In this document: in pieces, positions 16,842 to 25,349 of the stretch
Layout of the letters: every line of letters starts with the position of its first letter
Position numbering within the stretch: position 1 is the first letter of the stretch
NCBI GenBank assembly: GCA_020850535.1
Contig: JADZEM010000166.1
Span: 1-64,000 of the forward strand
Length of the DNA stretch: 64,000 nucleotides
Direction: 5' to 3'
From: Chloroflexota bacterium
Lineage (GTDB): Bacteria > Chloroflexota > UBA6077 > JACCZL01
The notes under the pieces: model-generated
What the model was told of the DNA's origin: nothing
What the model saw: only the letters and a program-made list of their open reading frames with translations
Databases searched by the model: none
Position numbers and translations under genes: made by a program

Positions 16842-17052
16842 ACCCGAACCTTTTTCTGTCCCGCTGGGACCACTAAGCGTCGTCACGGGCAGCCGGTGAC
16901 ATCCTGAATCTGCAGTTGCCATCGGTGCCATAGGTGAACAGTGCTTAGTCGGGCCAGGACAGATCGGCCGGGCACCTCCTGGGGTACGCGACTGCTGGAA
17001 AAGCTTCCACAGCTACTATCGCTGGTGGCGCCCAGGCTGTCAACTGCGTCTT

Positions 17053-18267
17053 TCACGCGTCGAACCGCTCGACACGCCGCAAGTCCGGGAACAGCCGCAT
17101 CCAGGTCAACGCCACCAGCACCGTGCCGATCCCGCCGATCAGCACGGCCGGCACCACGCCGAACCAGGCCGCCGTCAGCCCCGATTCGAAGTCCCCGAGC
17201 TGGTTCGACGTGCCGGTGAACAGCGAGTTGACGGCGCTGACCCGCCCGCGCATCTCGTTGGGCGTGCGTAGCTGCACCACAGAGATGCGGATCACCACGC
17301 TGACCATGTTGGCCGCTCCCAGCACGGCCAGGGCCACCAGTGAGAGCGGCAGGCTGGTCGAGACGCCGAAGATGACCGTCGCCAGCCCGAAAACGATCAC
17401 GGCGGCGAACAGCAGCGTCCCGACGTTCCGCCCGATCGGGTACTTTGCCAGCACGGCAGACATCGCGATGGCCCCGACGGCCGGCGCAGACCGCAGCAGC
17501 CCCAGCCCGACCGGCCCGGTCTCCAGAATGTCGCGCGCGTAGATCGGCAGCAGGGCTGTCGCGCCGCCGAGCAGCACCACGAACAGGTCGAGCGAGATCG
17601 AGCCGAGGATGATCGGGGTGCGCCAGGTGAAGACCAGCCCGGCAAAGACCGACTCCAGCGAGACGGGGGCGCTGGCCCGCGTGCTGGCGTCCCGGGGGAT
17701 CAACAGCGTCAGGATGGCGGCGACGGCGAACACGGCGGCGGCCACGCTGAAGGCCGCCGTCGGCCCGAGCAGGTAGAGAAAGCCGCCGAAGGCCGGCCCG
17801 GTGATCCGGGCAAGCTGGCTGGACATCGTGTACCAGACCGTGGCCCGAGCGAAGATCTCACGCGGGACCAGCCCGGTCATCAGCGCGACGACGGTCGGGT
17901 CTTCAAACGCCCGTGCCGCCCCGATCAGCGCGACGAGCGCGAAGATCGACGTGGTGTCCAGCCAGCCGGCCGCGCTCCCAAGCGCCAGCAGCCCGCCGGC
18001 CACGCCCTGCGTGGCCCGGCAAACGGCGACGATCAGGCGGCGGTCGTAGCGGTCCGCCACCTGCCCGACGGCCAGCGTCAGCAGCAGGATCGGCAGGAAC
18101 TGCACCAGGCCGACGAGGCCAAGGTCGAGCGGGTCGTTCGTCAGGTCGTAGACGGCCCAGCCAACCGCCACCACCAGCATGTTGAAGGCGATGACCGAGC
18201 TGAACCGCCCGAGCCAGAGCAGCACGAACCCCGGATACCGCCCAACGGTCAGCGTCACCTCACGCAC
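17053..18267 (-). CDS. Major facilitator superfamily exporter (EntS-like)
   Basis: 404 residues with 12 predicted helices. The loop 2-3 motif is QVADRYDRRLIV, typical of drug and siderophore exporters of the MFS_3 group. A second partial motif is FEDPTVVALMTGLVPRE, also common to EntS-like proteins. It starts at GTG 18267. It probably exports a small molecule by proton antiport; the substrate is unknown. No biosynthetic or regulator gene is adjacent. A terminator-like hairpin separates it from the upstream FmdB gene. Confidence 0.88.
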   Translation of the reverse strand: MREVTLTVGRYPGFVLLWLGRFSSVIAFNMLVVAVGWAVYDLTNDPLDLGLVGLVQFLPILLLTLAVGQVADRYDRRLIVAVCRATQGVAGGLLALGSAAGWLDTTSIFALVALIGAARAFEDPTVVALMTGLVPREIFARATVWYTMSSQLARITGPAFGGFLYLLGPTAAFSVAAAVFAVAAILTLLIPRDASTRASAPVSLESVFAGLVFTWRTPIILGSISLDLFVVLLGGATALLPIYARDILETGPVGLGLLRSAPAVGAIAMSAVLAKYPIGRNVGTLLFAAVIVFGLATVIFGVSTSLPLSLVALAVLGAANMVSVVIRISVVQLRTPNEMRGRVSAVNSLFTGTSNQLGDFESGLTAAWFGVVPAVLIGGIGTVLVALTWMRLFPDLRRVERFDA

Positions 18268-18364
18268 GCGCGTTGAACATCACCCCCTCTTCTGTCACCC
18301 TGGGATCGCTACCCCGGTCTGCCGGCGCACATCGTAGCGCGGCACGGCCACCGCCCACGAACGA

Positions 18365-18397
18365 AGCGGAGGAGTCCACCACGTGGACTCCTCCGCT
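18365..18397 (-). terminator. Perfect 15-bp hairpin downstream of FmdB gene
   Basis: AGCGGAGGAGTCCAC (18365-18379) pairs exactly with 18383-18397 around a CAC loop. It begins 28 nt past the stop of the minus-strand gene 18425-18775 and ahead of the MFS gene start. A strong GC stem with no T-run. Confidence 0.6.
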
Positions 18398-18424
18398 GAT
18401 TCCCATGTGGGCGCGCGATGTGCG

Positions 18425-18775
18425 TCAGGGCGTGCTGGGAGCTGCTGCCGCTGCCGGCGCGCTGCTCGGCGTGGAGGCGGCGGCGCTCGACGAGGAGTCG
18501 CCGCTGCTGCTGGCTGCCGGCGCGCTGCTGGACGCGTCCGAGGACGTGCTCTCGGTCTTGGTCGCCGCCGCGTCGCTGCTGCCATTTGAGCCGGTGCTGC
18601 TCTTGTAGTCAGTGTTGTAGAAGCCGCTGCCCTTGAAGACGATGCCGGCCGGGTGAATCACCCGCCGCAGGCTGCCACCGCAGCTCTCGTGAACCGTCAA
18701 AGGGTCATCGCTGAAACTCTGGCGCTTCTCCAGCGTCGAGTCGCAGGACTGGCATTCGTAGGTGTAGATCGGCAA
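18425..18775 (-). CDS. FmdB-family zinc-ribbon protein with Ser/Ala tail
   Basis: 116 residues. The start is TTG 18775: the conserved N-terminus PIYTYECQSC follows it directly, and AAAGGAGGGAG lies just upstream. The ribbon has CxxC (CQSC), but the second pair reads His-Glu-Ser-Cys (VHESCGGSLRRVI) where the family has Cys-x-x-Cys, so a CCHC site is likely. IVFKGSGFYNTDY is the family's C-terminal motif. The last 55 residues are low-complexity Ser/Ala. The family is called putative regulatory protein; its molecular role is poorly defined. Confidence 0.88.
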   Translation of the reverse strand: MPIYTYECQSCDSTLEKRQSFSDDPLTVHESCGGSLRRVIHPAGIVFKGSGFYNTDYKSSTGSNGSSDAAATKTESTSSDASSSAPAASSSGDSSSSAAASTPSSAPAAAAAPSTP

Positions 18776-18920
18776 GGGTTCGCTCCCTCCTTTCCAACTG
18801 GTTCGCCCTGAATCCGTGTCACAGAAAGGCGACCAGCCACGGGGCTGATCGCCAGAAGGCGCCTGCCGAAGTATAAGCATCGCGCTCGAAGCAGGCCAGC
18901 GAACGAACGAGACCCGCCCG

Positions 18921-19571
18921 TCAGTCCGGCAGGCGGGTCAGCGTGAAGACCTCCCGCGACATCGCATCGGCGAACCAGAACACGCCGTTGTGGATGGTGA
19001 AGCCGTGCGGCTCCGGCCCGTCGATGCCGATGGCGTCGAGGATGCGGCCATCCTTTGAGTCAAGCTGGAACAGCACCTGGCGGTTGGTGTCGGCCATCCA
19101 GATCGTCTCGCCCTCGAACGCGAGGCCGTGGGCGCGGTCGCCGGGAATCGGGATCTCCCCGACGATCTTACCGGTGGTCGGGTTCATCCGGAAGATGCGG
19201 CGGGTGATCGGCACGTTGAACCAGAGCTCGTCGTTGTGCCACTCGATGCCGTGAGCGCCGCCGGACTTGTCGCCGGGCGGGGTCGGGTAGGCCGCGACTT
19301 CCTTGCCGGTCTCGACGTCGTAGGCGACCAGCTCGTAGCCGAACGTCGAGGAGACCCAGATGCGCCCGTGCGGGTCGCGGGTGATGCCGCTGCCGTGCTT
19401 GCAGCGGGTCGGGATCTCCTTCAGGATCTCCCCCTTCTCGGGGTCCATCAGGTACATGAGGTTCGGGTCGATCTGGTCGCAGACCCAGATCCCCTCTGGC
19501 GTGGACTGCAATCCGTTGGGCATCCCGCTGGGCGCCTTGTAGAGGACCGTGGTGACGTAGCGCTTGGGCAT
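18921..19571 (-). CDS. Beta-propeller protein (SMP-30/Vgb-like)
   Basis: 216 residues from ATG 19571, with GAGGAGGGAG at 6 nt. Repeated blades are visible, each about 40 residues with a WxxD-type turn: TPEGIWVCDQIDPN, DPHGRIWVSSTFGYEL, HNDELWFNVPITRRIFRM, EGETIWMADTNRQVLF, HNGVFWFADAMSRE. The fold is that of streptogramin lyase and SMP-30/gluconolactonase relatives. There is no signal peptide, so it is probably cytosolic. The enzymatic role is unassigned. RidA follows upstream on the same strand after about 110 bp. Confidence 0.82.
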   Translation of the reverse strand: MPKRYVTTVLYKAPSGMPNGLQSTPEGIWVCDQIDPNLMYLMDPEKGEILKEIPTRCKHGSGITRDPHGRIWVSSTFGYELVAYDVETGKEVAAYPTPPGDKSGGAHGIEWHNDELWFNVPITRRIFRMNPTTGKIVGEIPIPGDRAHGLAFEGETIWMADTNRQVLFQLDSKDGRILDAIGIDGPEPHGFTIHNGVFWFADAMSREVFTLTRLPD

Positions 19572-19683
19572 GTGATCTCCCTCCTCGTCGAGTGACTGCC
19601 GAGTCTGGAAAGCCCTCAACCCCGTACGAGCCCCTCACCCCCCGTGAGAGCCCCTCACGGGCGTGAAGGACTGAAGTGAAGCT

Positions 19684-20064
19684 CTACGAGCCGGCCACCG
19701 CCACGCACTCGATCTCGATCAGCACGCCTGGGCCGAACGTCGCGCCGCCGATGCAGGTGCGGCCGGGCGGGTTCTCGGGAAAGTACTCCTGGTAGACCTC
19801 GTTGACGGCCGGGCGGTCCGCGATGTCTGCCAGGTAGATGTTGACCTTGACGACGTTGCCGAGGGAGCTGCCGCCTGCCTCGAGGACTCGCTTCAGGCTG
19901 TCCAGCGTCTCCCGCGTCTGCCCCTTGATGTCCTCCGGCATGGTGCCGGTCTCGGGGTTGCGCCCGACGTGGCCGGCGGTCCAGATCAGATCGCCGACGC
20001 GAATCCCAGAGCTGAGAATGGCGTTGGGTGGAAACCCGGCTGGGCGGATCACTTCCCGGTTCAT
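19684..20064 (-). CDS. RidA family imine/enamine deaminase
   Basis: 126 residues, full family length. It has the motifs LSSGIRVGDLIWTAGHVG, RETLDSLKRVLEAGGSSL, VVKVNIYLADI, and the C-terminal PPGRTCIGGATFGPGVLIEIE carrying the conserved Arg (PGRT) and Glu of the active site. RidA proteins hydrolyse reactive enamines and imines formed by PLP enzymes. It starts at ATG 20064 with GAGGAGG about 12 nt upstream. The composite palindromic element lies just upstream. Confidence 0.92.
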   Translation of the reverse strand: MNREVIRPAGFPPNAILSSGIRVGDLIWTAGHVGRNPETGTMPEDIKGQTRETLDSLKRVLEAGGSSLGNVVKVNIYLADIADRPAVNEVYQEYFPENPPGRTCIGGATFGPGVLIEIECVAVAGS

Positions 20065-20154
20065 GTCCGTCGCTGCCTCCTCGCCCTGTCCACTGTCGAC
20101 AGTGGCGGACGTGCCGGCGATTGAAGCAGGGCGGGGGGCATCAGGTCAAGCGAG

Positions 20155-20168
20155 CGGAGCCACCCCTC
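20155..20168. repeat. 14-bp direct repeat, left copy, flanking composite element
   Basis: CGGAGCCACCCCTC at 20155-20168 is repeated exactly at 20612-20625, immediately outside the two palindromic arms (overlapping the first base on the left). A direct repeat of this kind around an inverted-repeat unit looks like a target-site duplication, although 14 bp is long for most transposases. Confidence 0.6.
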
Positions 20169-20384
20169 AGGGCGATTGCATGTTCATTGGGGTGCCCGAA
20201 GCATCATGGAACGGGCGGTCGGGGACTGAAGTCCCCGCCTACCATCCTGCAGTCGCTGCGCGACGCGCCAGTCGCACCAGTGCCTGCCGTTCCCGGCGGC
20301 CGTCGCGCAGCGACTGAATGACTGTAGGCGGGGCTTTCAAGCCCCGACGCCGCCGCACGACGCGCTCAACATACGATTGCACTG
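20168..20384. repeat. Palindromic repeat R2 (217 bp), left half of composite element
   Basis: Begins CAGGGCGATTGCATGTT and ends near CATACGATTGCACTG. Inside it are nested inverted segments: GTCGGGGACTGAAGTCCCC against the GGCGGGGCTTTCAAGCCCC side, and CAGTCGCTGCGCGACG against CGTCGCGCAGCGACTG. The whole unit could fold as one long RNA hairpin if G-U pairs are allowed at the ends. Its two-fold symmetry, and a near-identical unit at 45533-45750, mark it as a repeat family rather than a gene. Confidence 0.85.
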
Positions 20385-20394
20385 GTAGCAGCAT

Positions 20395-20611
20395 CAGGGC
20401 GATTGCATGTTCATTGGTATACCCAAAGCATCATGGAACGGGCGGTCGGGGACTGAAGTCCCCGCCTACAGTCATTCAGTCGCTGCGCGACGCGCCAGTC
20501 GCACCAGTGCCTGCCGTTCCCGGCGGCCGTCGCGCAGCGACTGAATGACTGTAGGCGGGGCTTTCAAGCCCCGACGAGGCGGCACGACGACATCAACATG
20601 CGATTGCCCTG
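20395..20611. repeat. Palindromic repeat R3 (217 bp), right half of composite element
   Basis: Begins CAGGGCGATTGCATGTT and ends AACATGCGATTGCCCTG; these ends pair fully as RNA with two G-U pairs. It is separated from R2 by the 10-nt junction GTAGCAGCAT, the same junction found between R4 and R5 at 45751-45760. The right end is followed at once by the second copy of the 14-bp direct repeat (20612-20625). Confidence 0.85.
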
Positions 20612-20625
20612 CGGAGCCACCCCTC
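20612..20625. repeat. 14-bp direct repeat, right copy
   Basis: CGGAGCCACCCCTC, identical to 20155-20168. The two copies bracket the R2-junction-R3 unit. Confidence 0.6.
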
Positions 20626-20653
20626 CTGACGGAGACAGCATGATCTCTGCTGC

Positions 20654-20659
20654 TACAAT
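20654..20659 (+). promoter_or_regulatory. Candidate -10 element for the MCO-ZIP operon
   Basis: TACAAT lies 82 nt before the preferred start GTG 20741 and 10 nt before an alternative GTG at 20669. No good -35 hexamer is found 16-18 nt upstream. If transcription starts about 6 nt downstream, use of GTG 20669 would be leaderless. Confidence 0.35.
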
Positions 20660-20740
20660 CGGGACGTCGTGGCGGCGACGGGCGCTCTGCGGAACGAGCG
20701 GCGCGATCTCCTCCCCGACGAGGCCGAGCTGAGGGGCACC

Positions 20741-21832
20741 GTGCGCGCCGACAAACTGGTCAGATCGCTGCTGAGGCTCAACGTCGGGCGGCGGTCCCTG
20801 CTGCGGACTGGCGTCAAACTCGGGACGGTTGCCCCGCTCGCGGCGGTGGCCGGCTGCGCGCCAGCCTTCCCGAAGCTCGCCCAGCCAGCCGTCCTGCCGA
20901 CGGCCCCAGGTGCAGCCGTCGGCGTCCACAGCATGGCCCACGTCACCGAGCTTGCGCCGGGCGTCGTGCCCGGGTTGCCTCGGCAGGCGCCGGCGCCAGG
21001 CTGGGCCGCCCGCGCCCCGGCCGAGATCCTGACCGCCTTCGACTACGGCCGGGTCTCGCAGCTGCCGGGCGGCCAGACGCTGCGCGAGTACACCTTCATC
21101 GCCCAGGAAACCGAGATCGAGGTCGCGAAGGGCGTCATGTTCCCGGCCTGGACCTACAACGGCAGCGTGCCCGGCCCGACGATCCGCTGCACCGAGGGCG
21201 ACCGGGTCCGGATCTACTTCCAGAACGGCACCCGCCACCCGCACACCATCCACCTGCACGGCGTCCACCCGGCCAGCATGGATGGCGTCTTCGAGCAGGT
21301 GCCGCCGGGCCACAGCTACACCTACGAGTTCGACGCCGATCCGTGGGGGCTGTTCCCCTACCACTGCCACACCATGCCGATCCGCAAGCACATCGAGAAG
21401 GGGCTGTACGGGACGATGATCGTCGATCCGCCGACGCCCCGCGAGCCGGCCCACGAGCTGGTGATGGTGATGAACGGCTTCGACACCGACGTGGACGGCG
21501 AGAACGAGGTCTACACCGTCAACGGCGTCGCCAACTACTTCAACGAGCATCCCATCGAGTTGAAGGTGGGCGCGCTGGTACGGGTCTACCTCTCCAACAT
21601 GACCGAGTTCGACCCGATCAACTCGTTCCACCTGCACGGCAACATGTTCAAGCTGTACCGCAGCGGCACCAGCACCACGAACCCTGAGCTGACGGACACC
21701 GTGATGCTCTGCCAGGGCGAACGGGCCGTGCTGGAGTTCCGCTACAAATACCCGGGCAAGTTCATGTTCCACGCCCACCAGAGTGAGTTCGCGGAGCTGG
21801 GCTGGATGGGCTTCTTCGACGTGAAAGCGTAG
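20741..21832 (+). CDS. Two-domain multicopper oxidase (Tat lipoprotein)
   Basis: 363 residues from GTG 20741 (GAGGGG just upstream; normal-length Tat n-region). GTG 20669 is an alternative. The signal has GRRSLLRTG and lipobox VAGC. Copper ligands: HTIHLHG and YHCHTMPIRKH in domain 1, FHLHGN and FMFHAH in domain 2. The type 1 Cys is in domain 1, followed by His at +8, with Leu (HIEKGL) at the axial position where nitrite reductase has Met. Domain 2 has Ala in place of Cys (HAH). Four HxH pairs imply a trinuclear site between subunits, i.e. a type C two-domain oxidase. The ZIP permease follows after 7 bp, which suggests metal oxidation coupled to uptake. Confidence 0.9.
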   Translation: MRADKLVRSLLRLNVGRRSLLRTGVKLGTVAPLAAVAGCAPAFPKLAQPAVLPTAPGAAVGVHSMAHVTELAPGVVPGLPRQAPAPGWAARAPAEILTAFDYGRVSQLPGGQTLREYTFIAQETEIEVAKGVMFPAWTYNGSVPGPTIRCTEGDRVRIYFQNGTRHPHTIHLHGVHPASMDGVFEQVPPGHSYTYEFDADPWGLFPYHCHTMPIRKHIEKGLYGTMIVDPPTPREPAHELVMVMNGFDTDVDGENEVYTVNGVANYFNEHPIELKVGALVRVYLSNMTEFDPINSFHLHGNMFKLYRSGTSTTNPELTDTVMLCQGERAVLEFRYKYPGKFMFHAHQSEFAELGWMGFFDVKA

Positions 21833-21839
21833 CCGGGAG

Positions 21840-23144
21840 ATGGCCGCGCGCAGCCACGACGGCCGGGGCGACGACGGGCAGGGCCACGCCAGCGACGCGC
21901 CGTTTCCGGCCCGGCCACCCGACGCTGCCCCAACCTCCGACACCGCGCCGGCCGCCCCCGCGAGCGGCAAGAGTGGCGGGGCGCTGGCGCTCCTGGCCCT
22001 GCTGCCGGTGGCGCTGCTGGTGGCCCTCATCTCCCTGTTCGTCGTCTACGGCGATGAGCTGCTCGGGCCGGCCCCGGTCCCGCCCGACGCGCTCGGCAAG
22101 CTCGACATCGAGCGACTCTGGTTCCGGCCGGAGGGCGTCGCCGTCCAGGTGGTGAACACCGGCCCGGCCCCGTTGACCGTCGCCCAGGTGATCGTCAACG
22201 ATGCCCTCTGGGAGTTCGCCATCGAGCCGGGTCCAGCCATCCCCCGGCTCGGCCGGGCGACCATCGGCATCGCCTACCCCTGGCTGGAGGGCGAGCCGGT
22301 CACCGTCAAGGTGCTCACCGCAAACGGGCTGGCGTTCCTGAAGACGGTCCCCATCGCCGCCACCACCCCGGAGCCGTCGTCGTCCCTGCTGCTGCTGTTC
22401 GCGCTGCTCGGGGTGCTGGTCGGCGTGTTGCCGGTCTATCTCGGACTGCTCTGGTTCCCGCTGGTGCGGCGGCTGGATCGCGCGGTGCTCGACTTCCTGC
22501 TGGCTCTGACGGCCGGGCTGCTGATCTTCCTCGGCGTGGATGCCGTGGTCGAAGCGCTGGAGCTGGCCGGCAGGGTGCCGTCCCCGTTCCGGGGCATCGG
22601 GTTGGTAGCGATCGGCGTGGCCGGGTCGATCCTGGTGCTGCTCGGCGTGAGCCGGCGGACTATCGACGCGGCGGCAGGGCGCTCGGAGGCCGAGCGGGCG
22701 CTGGCGCTCTCCTTTCTGATCTCGACGGGCATCGGGCTGCACAATTTTGGCGAAGGGCTGGCCATCGGTGCGGCCTACGCGGTGGGCGAGCTGGCGCTCG
22801 GGGCGTTCCTGGTGGTCGGCTTCACCCTGCACAACATCACCGAGGGCTTCGGCATCCTGACGCCCATCGCCCGCCACGGCACGACGCTCAAGAACCTGCT
22901 CTTGCTGGGGCTGGCGGCCGGCGGCCCGACCATCCTCGGCACCTGGCTTGGCGGGTTCGCCTACTCCGACCTCTGGGCAACACTGTTCCTGGCGATTGGC
23001 GCGGGGGCGGTCTTCCAGGTAGTCTACGAGCTGGCGCGCCTCACGACCAGCAAGGGCGGCAGCCGCATCGCGACGCCCCTCGGCGCGGCCGGCGTCCTGA
23101 CGGGGATGCTGCTGATGTACCTGACGGGCCTGTTCGTCGCCTGA
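21840..23144 (+). CDS. ZIP family metal permease with extracytoplasmic N-terminal domain
   Basis: 434 residues. The first helix (residues 47-70) is followed by about 100 residues of beta-rich sequence (LDIERLWFRPEGVAVQVVN through VTVKVLTANGLAFLK) unlike ordinary ZIP proteins. The ZIP core starts near residue 180 with metal motifs STGIGLHNFGEGLAIGAA and GFTLHNITEGFGI in the expected helices 4 and 5. It imports divalent metal (Zn, Fe or Mn). The start is 7 bp past the multicopper oxidase stop, so the two form an operon. The extra domain faces outside and could receive metal or dock the oxidase; this is inference. Confidence 0.9.
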   Translation: MAARSHDGRGDDGQGHASDAPFPARPPDAAPTSDTAPAAPASGKSGGALALLALLPVALLVALISLFVVYGDELLGPAPVPPDALGKLDIERLWFRPEGVAVQVVNTGPAPLTVAQVIVNDALWEFAIEPGPAIPRLGRATIGIAYPWLEGEPVTVKVLTANGLAFLKTVPIAATTPEPSSSLLLLFALLGVLVGVLPVYLGLLWFPLVRRLDRAVLDFLLALTAGLLIFLGVDAVVEALELAGRVPSPFRGIGLVAIGVAGSILVLLGVSRRTIDAAAGRSEAERALALSFLISTGIGLHNFGEGLAIGAAYAVGELALGAFLVVGFTLHNITEGFGILTPIARHGTTLKNLLLLGLAAGGPTILGTWLGGFAYSDLWATLFLAIGAGAVFQVVYELARLTTSKGGSRIATPLGAAGVLTGMLLMYLTGLFVA

Positions 23145-23239
23145 CCCGCGCTCCCAGGCAGCCCCCTGCGCCTGGGGTATCATGGCTTCCTGTCGCCTCC
23201 GTGACAGGGGACGAGCCTACCGAGGCCAGAGGAGGAACG

Positions 23240-24214
23240 ATGAGGTACGGAACTCTGCCGGACGTTGCTGGGCCTGTCTCGCGGCTGGTCATGGGCAGCA
23301 TGGTCTTCTCCATCGAGAACCAGCAGCGCACCAACGACATCCTGGATCGCTTTGTCGAGGCCGGCGGCACCGCCGTGGACACCGCCCGCGTCTACTCGAA
23401 GGGCACCAGCGAAGCGGCGTTCGGCAACTGGCTCAAAGAGCGCGGCCTGCGCGACAAGATCGTCGTCATCGGCAAGGGCGCGCACCACGACAGCCAGACG
23501 CTGGAGCGGCGCGTCAACGCAGCGGCGATCCATGAGGATATCGAGATCAGCCTGGGGATCATGCAGCTTGACCGGATGGACGTCTACATCCTCCACAAGG
23601 ACGACGAGGATGCGCCGGTCGGACCGGTCATCGACGCGCTGAACGAGGAGCACCGGGCGGGGCGGATCGGCGCGTTCGGCGGCTCGAGCTGGCGGCACCA
23701 GCGGATCGCCGAGGCGAACGCCTACGCCGAGGCGCACGGCCTGAAGCCGTTCAGCGTCAGCAGCCCGAACCTGGCGCTGGCCGTGCCCGTCGAGCCGATG
23801 TGGGCCGGCTGCGTCACCCTGGCCGGCGACCGCGACGCCCTGGACTGGTACGAGAAGACCCGCATGCCGATCTTCGCATGGTCGTCGCAGGCGCGCGGGT
23901 TCTTCAGCGGCCGGTATCAGCCCGGCATGACCGGCGAGACGATGGATCAGCAGAACGTGATCCGCACCTACTTCTCAGATGAGAACTGGGAGCGGTACCG
24001 CCGGGCCGAGTCGCTGGCCGGCGAGAAGGGCTGCAACCTGCGCCAGATCGCGCTGGCCTGGGTGCTGCACCAGCCGCTGGAGCTGTACGCGCTGATCGGG
24101 CCGGCCTCAGTGGAGGAGCTGGACGACTGCCTCGGGGCGCTCGACGTGAAGCTGTCCGAGGAGGAGCTGCTCTGGCTGAACCTCCAGAAGGAGCCGATCC
24201 GCGCCCTGGCCTGA
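23240..24214 (+). CDS. Aldo/keto reductase
   Basis: 324 residues from ATG 23240, with GGAGGA at 23231-23236. It is a TIM-barrel with the family's N-terminal AVDTARVYSKGTSEAAFGNWL (catalytic Asp and Tyr), KIVVIGKGA (catalytic Lys), MDVYILHKDDED (His), and NADPH-binding C-terminal segments LRQIALAWVLHQP and IGPASVEELDDCLGALD. It reduces carbonyls with NADPH; the substrate is unknown. It lies 95 bp after the ZIP gene on the same strand and may or may not share its transcript. Confidence 0.93.
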   Translation: MRYGTLPDVAGPVSRLVMGSMVFSIENQQRTNDILDRFVEAGGTAVDTARVYSKGTSEAAFGNWLKERGLRDKIVVIGKGAHHDSQTLERRVNAAAIHEDIEISLGIMQLDRMDVYILHKDDEDAPVGPVIDALNEEHRAGRIGAFGGSSWRHQRIAEANAYAEAHGLKPFSVSSPNLALAVPVEPMWAGCVTLAGDRDALDWYEKTRMPIFAWSSQARGFFSGRYQPGMTGETMDQQNVIRTYFSDENWERYRRAESLAGEKGCNLRQIALAWVLHQPLELYALIGPASVEELDDCLGALDVKLSEEELLWLNLQKEPIRALA

Positions 24215-24333
24215 ACCCGCGACACGCCCCCCGGGAGCGCGGAGATCCCTTCGCTCCGCTCAGGGCAGGCTTTCGCCGCCTGGTTCCACTGGCGCTACCA
24301 GAGCGGACAAGCCGTCTGCGGTCCCAGGGGCCG

Positions 24334-24837
24334 CTACCGCGTCAGCCGGCCGCAGCCGATCAGGAAGGCGGCCGGCTCGGCGCGGTGTAGCTCGGCCGGC
24401 ACGAAGCCGTCGTCCGCGAACGGGTTGGCGGTCGGCCGCAGGGTCAGCGACTGGCCGCTCCAGCTCCCGTCCAGCACCGTACCGAGCGCGCGCCGGGCCG
24501 GATCGGCGAACGTCAGCCGCAGCTCGACGCGGTCGCCGGAGCGGCTCGCCTCGCCGTCGACGCTGTACTCGAACAGCTCGCCCGCCCGATTGCAGATGCG
24601 AGCCCGCCCGGTCAGCGTGGACGCGCCAGACAGCCGGACGCCGCCGTCCCGGTAGCTCAGCTCCACGTACAGACGGTACTCGGCCCCCTGCTCGGCGCGC
24701 AGCGGCCCCTCCCAGACGCCGGTCAGAGTCGGGCCGAGCGCCGGCATCGACCAGGGCGCCCAGACCCATCGTCCGCCATACGTGCCTGCCAGATAGAGCA
24801 CGCCGACGAAGGCCAGCAGGTTGATCGTTCGGAGCAC
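24334..24837 (-). CDS. Membrane-anchored hypothetical protein, 167 aa
   Basis: An N-terminal hydrophobic helix (residues 5-25) and a beta-rich remainder (YRLYVELSYRDGGVRLSGAS, then FEYSVDGEASRSGDRVELRLTF) with alternating strands like a small lipocalin or beta-sandwich. No family is recognised. ATG 24837 starts directly at the hydrophobic segment. It is convergent with the aldo/keto reductase gene. Confidence 0.6.
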   Translation of the reverse strand: MLRTINLLAFVGVLYLAGTYGGRWVWAPWSMPALGPTLTGVWEGPLRAEQGAEYRLYVELSYRDGGVRLSGASTLTGRARICNRAGELFEYSVDGEASRSGDRVELRLTFADPARRALGTVLDGSWSGQSLTLRPTANPFADDGFVPAELHRAEPAAFLIGCGRLTR

Positions 24838-25349
24838 CGGCCGACCTCAGCCCAGCCGAGCCGGCCGCAGCGTCACCATAAAGTCTCTCCCCCGCGATCT
24901 GCGAGGCCGCCCGCCCGCAAACGGCCCGCCCTGAACTCTACCGGACCACACGGCGTGCCCCCGGGAAGCAGTTTCTGCTGAACCACACGGTTGGCCAGGC
25001 CGGGAGCCAGCTCCAGGTCGCTTCAGGCCCACCGTTCTGACAAGCCGATCGGGCGCCGGGGTGCGCCAGCACGAGGCCGCCCAGGTACGCGCGCGAATGC
25101 CTGTTTCGGATCTTGACAGTCATGATGCGCCGGAGTACCGTACCGATATCGCACGCCATGTGCAGCATGTGAGCATCGGAGGCTCACCCGACTCCGGATT
25201 GCCGGCCCACTTGGGCGGCTGGCACGCTCGATGGTCGATTCACGAGAACAGTCTGCCGCCGATGCTGGCGGCTGGGGTCTGCGGGCGGCGCTCCCAGAGC
25301 AGGAGGCTGCGCGCGGCTGGCGCCAATCAGTACGGGAGCGAGGAAGGCA
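24838..25349. other. Intergenic region upstream of first ABC cluster
   Basis: No supported gene. Short frames that overlap the start of the permease on the plus strand are shadows. The only feature found is a -35/-10 candidate at 25113-25141. The sequence is somewhat less GC-rich than the flanking genes around 25080-25200. Confidence 0.4.
25113..25141 (+). promoter_or_regulatory. Candidate sigma-70-type promoter of ABC cluster 1
   Basis: TTGACA (25113-25118), a 17-nt spacer, then TACCGT (25136-25141). The -35 box is perfect; the -10 box keeps only the T, A and last T of the consensus. It lies about 210 nt before the permease start at 25350. Confidence 0.4.

Noticed and set aside
20318-20548. 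76-residue protein in the palindromic element
   Set aside because: It crosses the stems of R2 and R3 and contains inverted copies of itself; no ribosome site or family.
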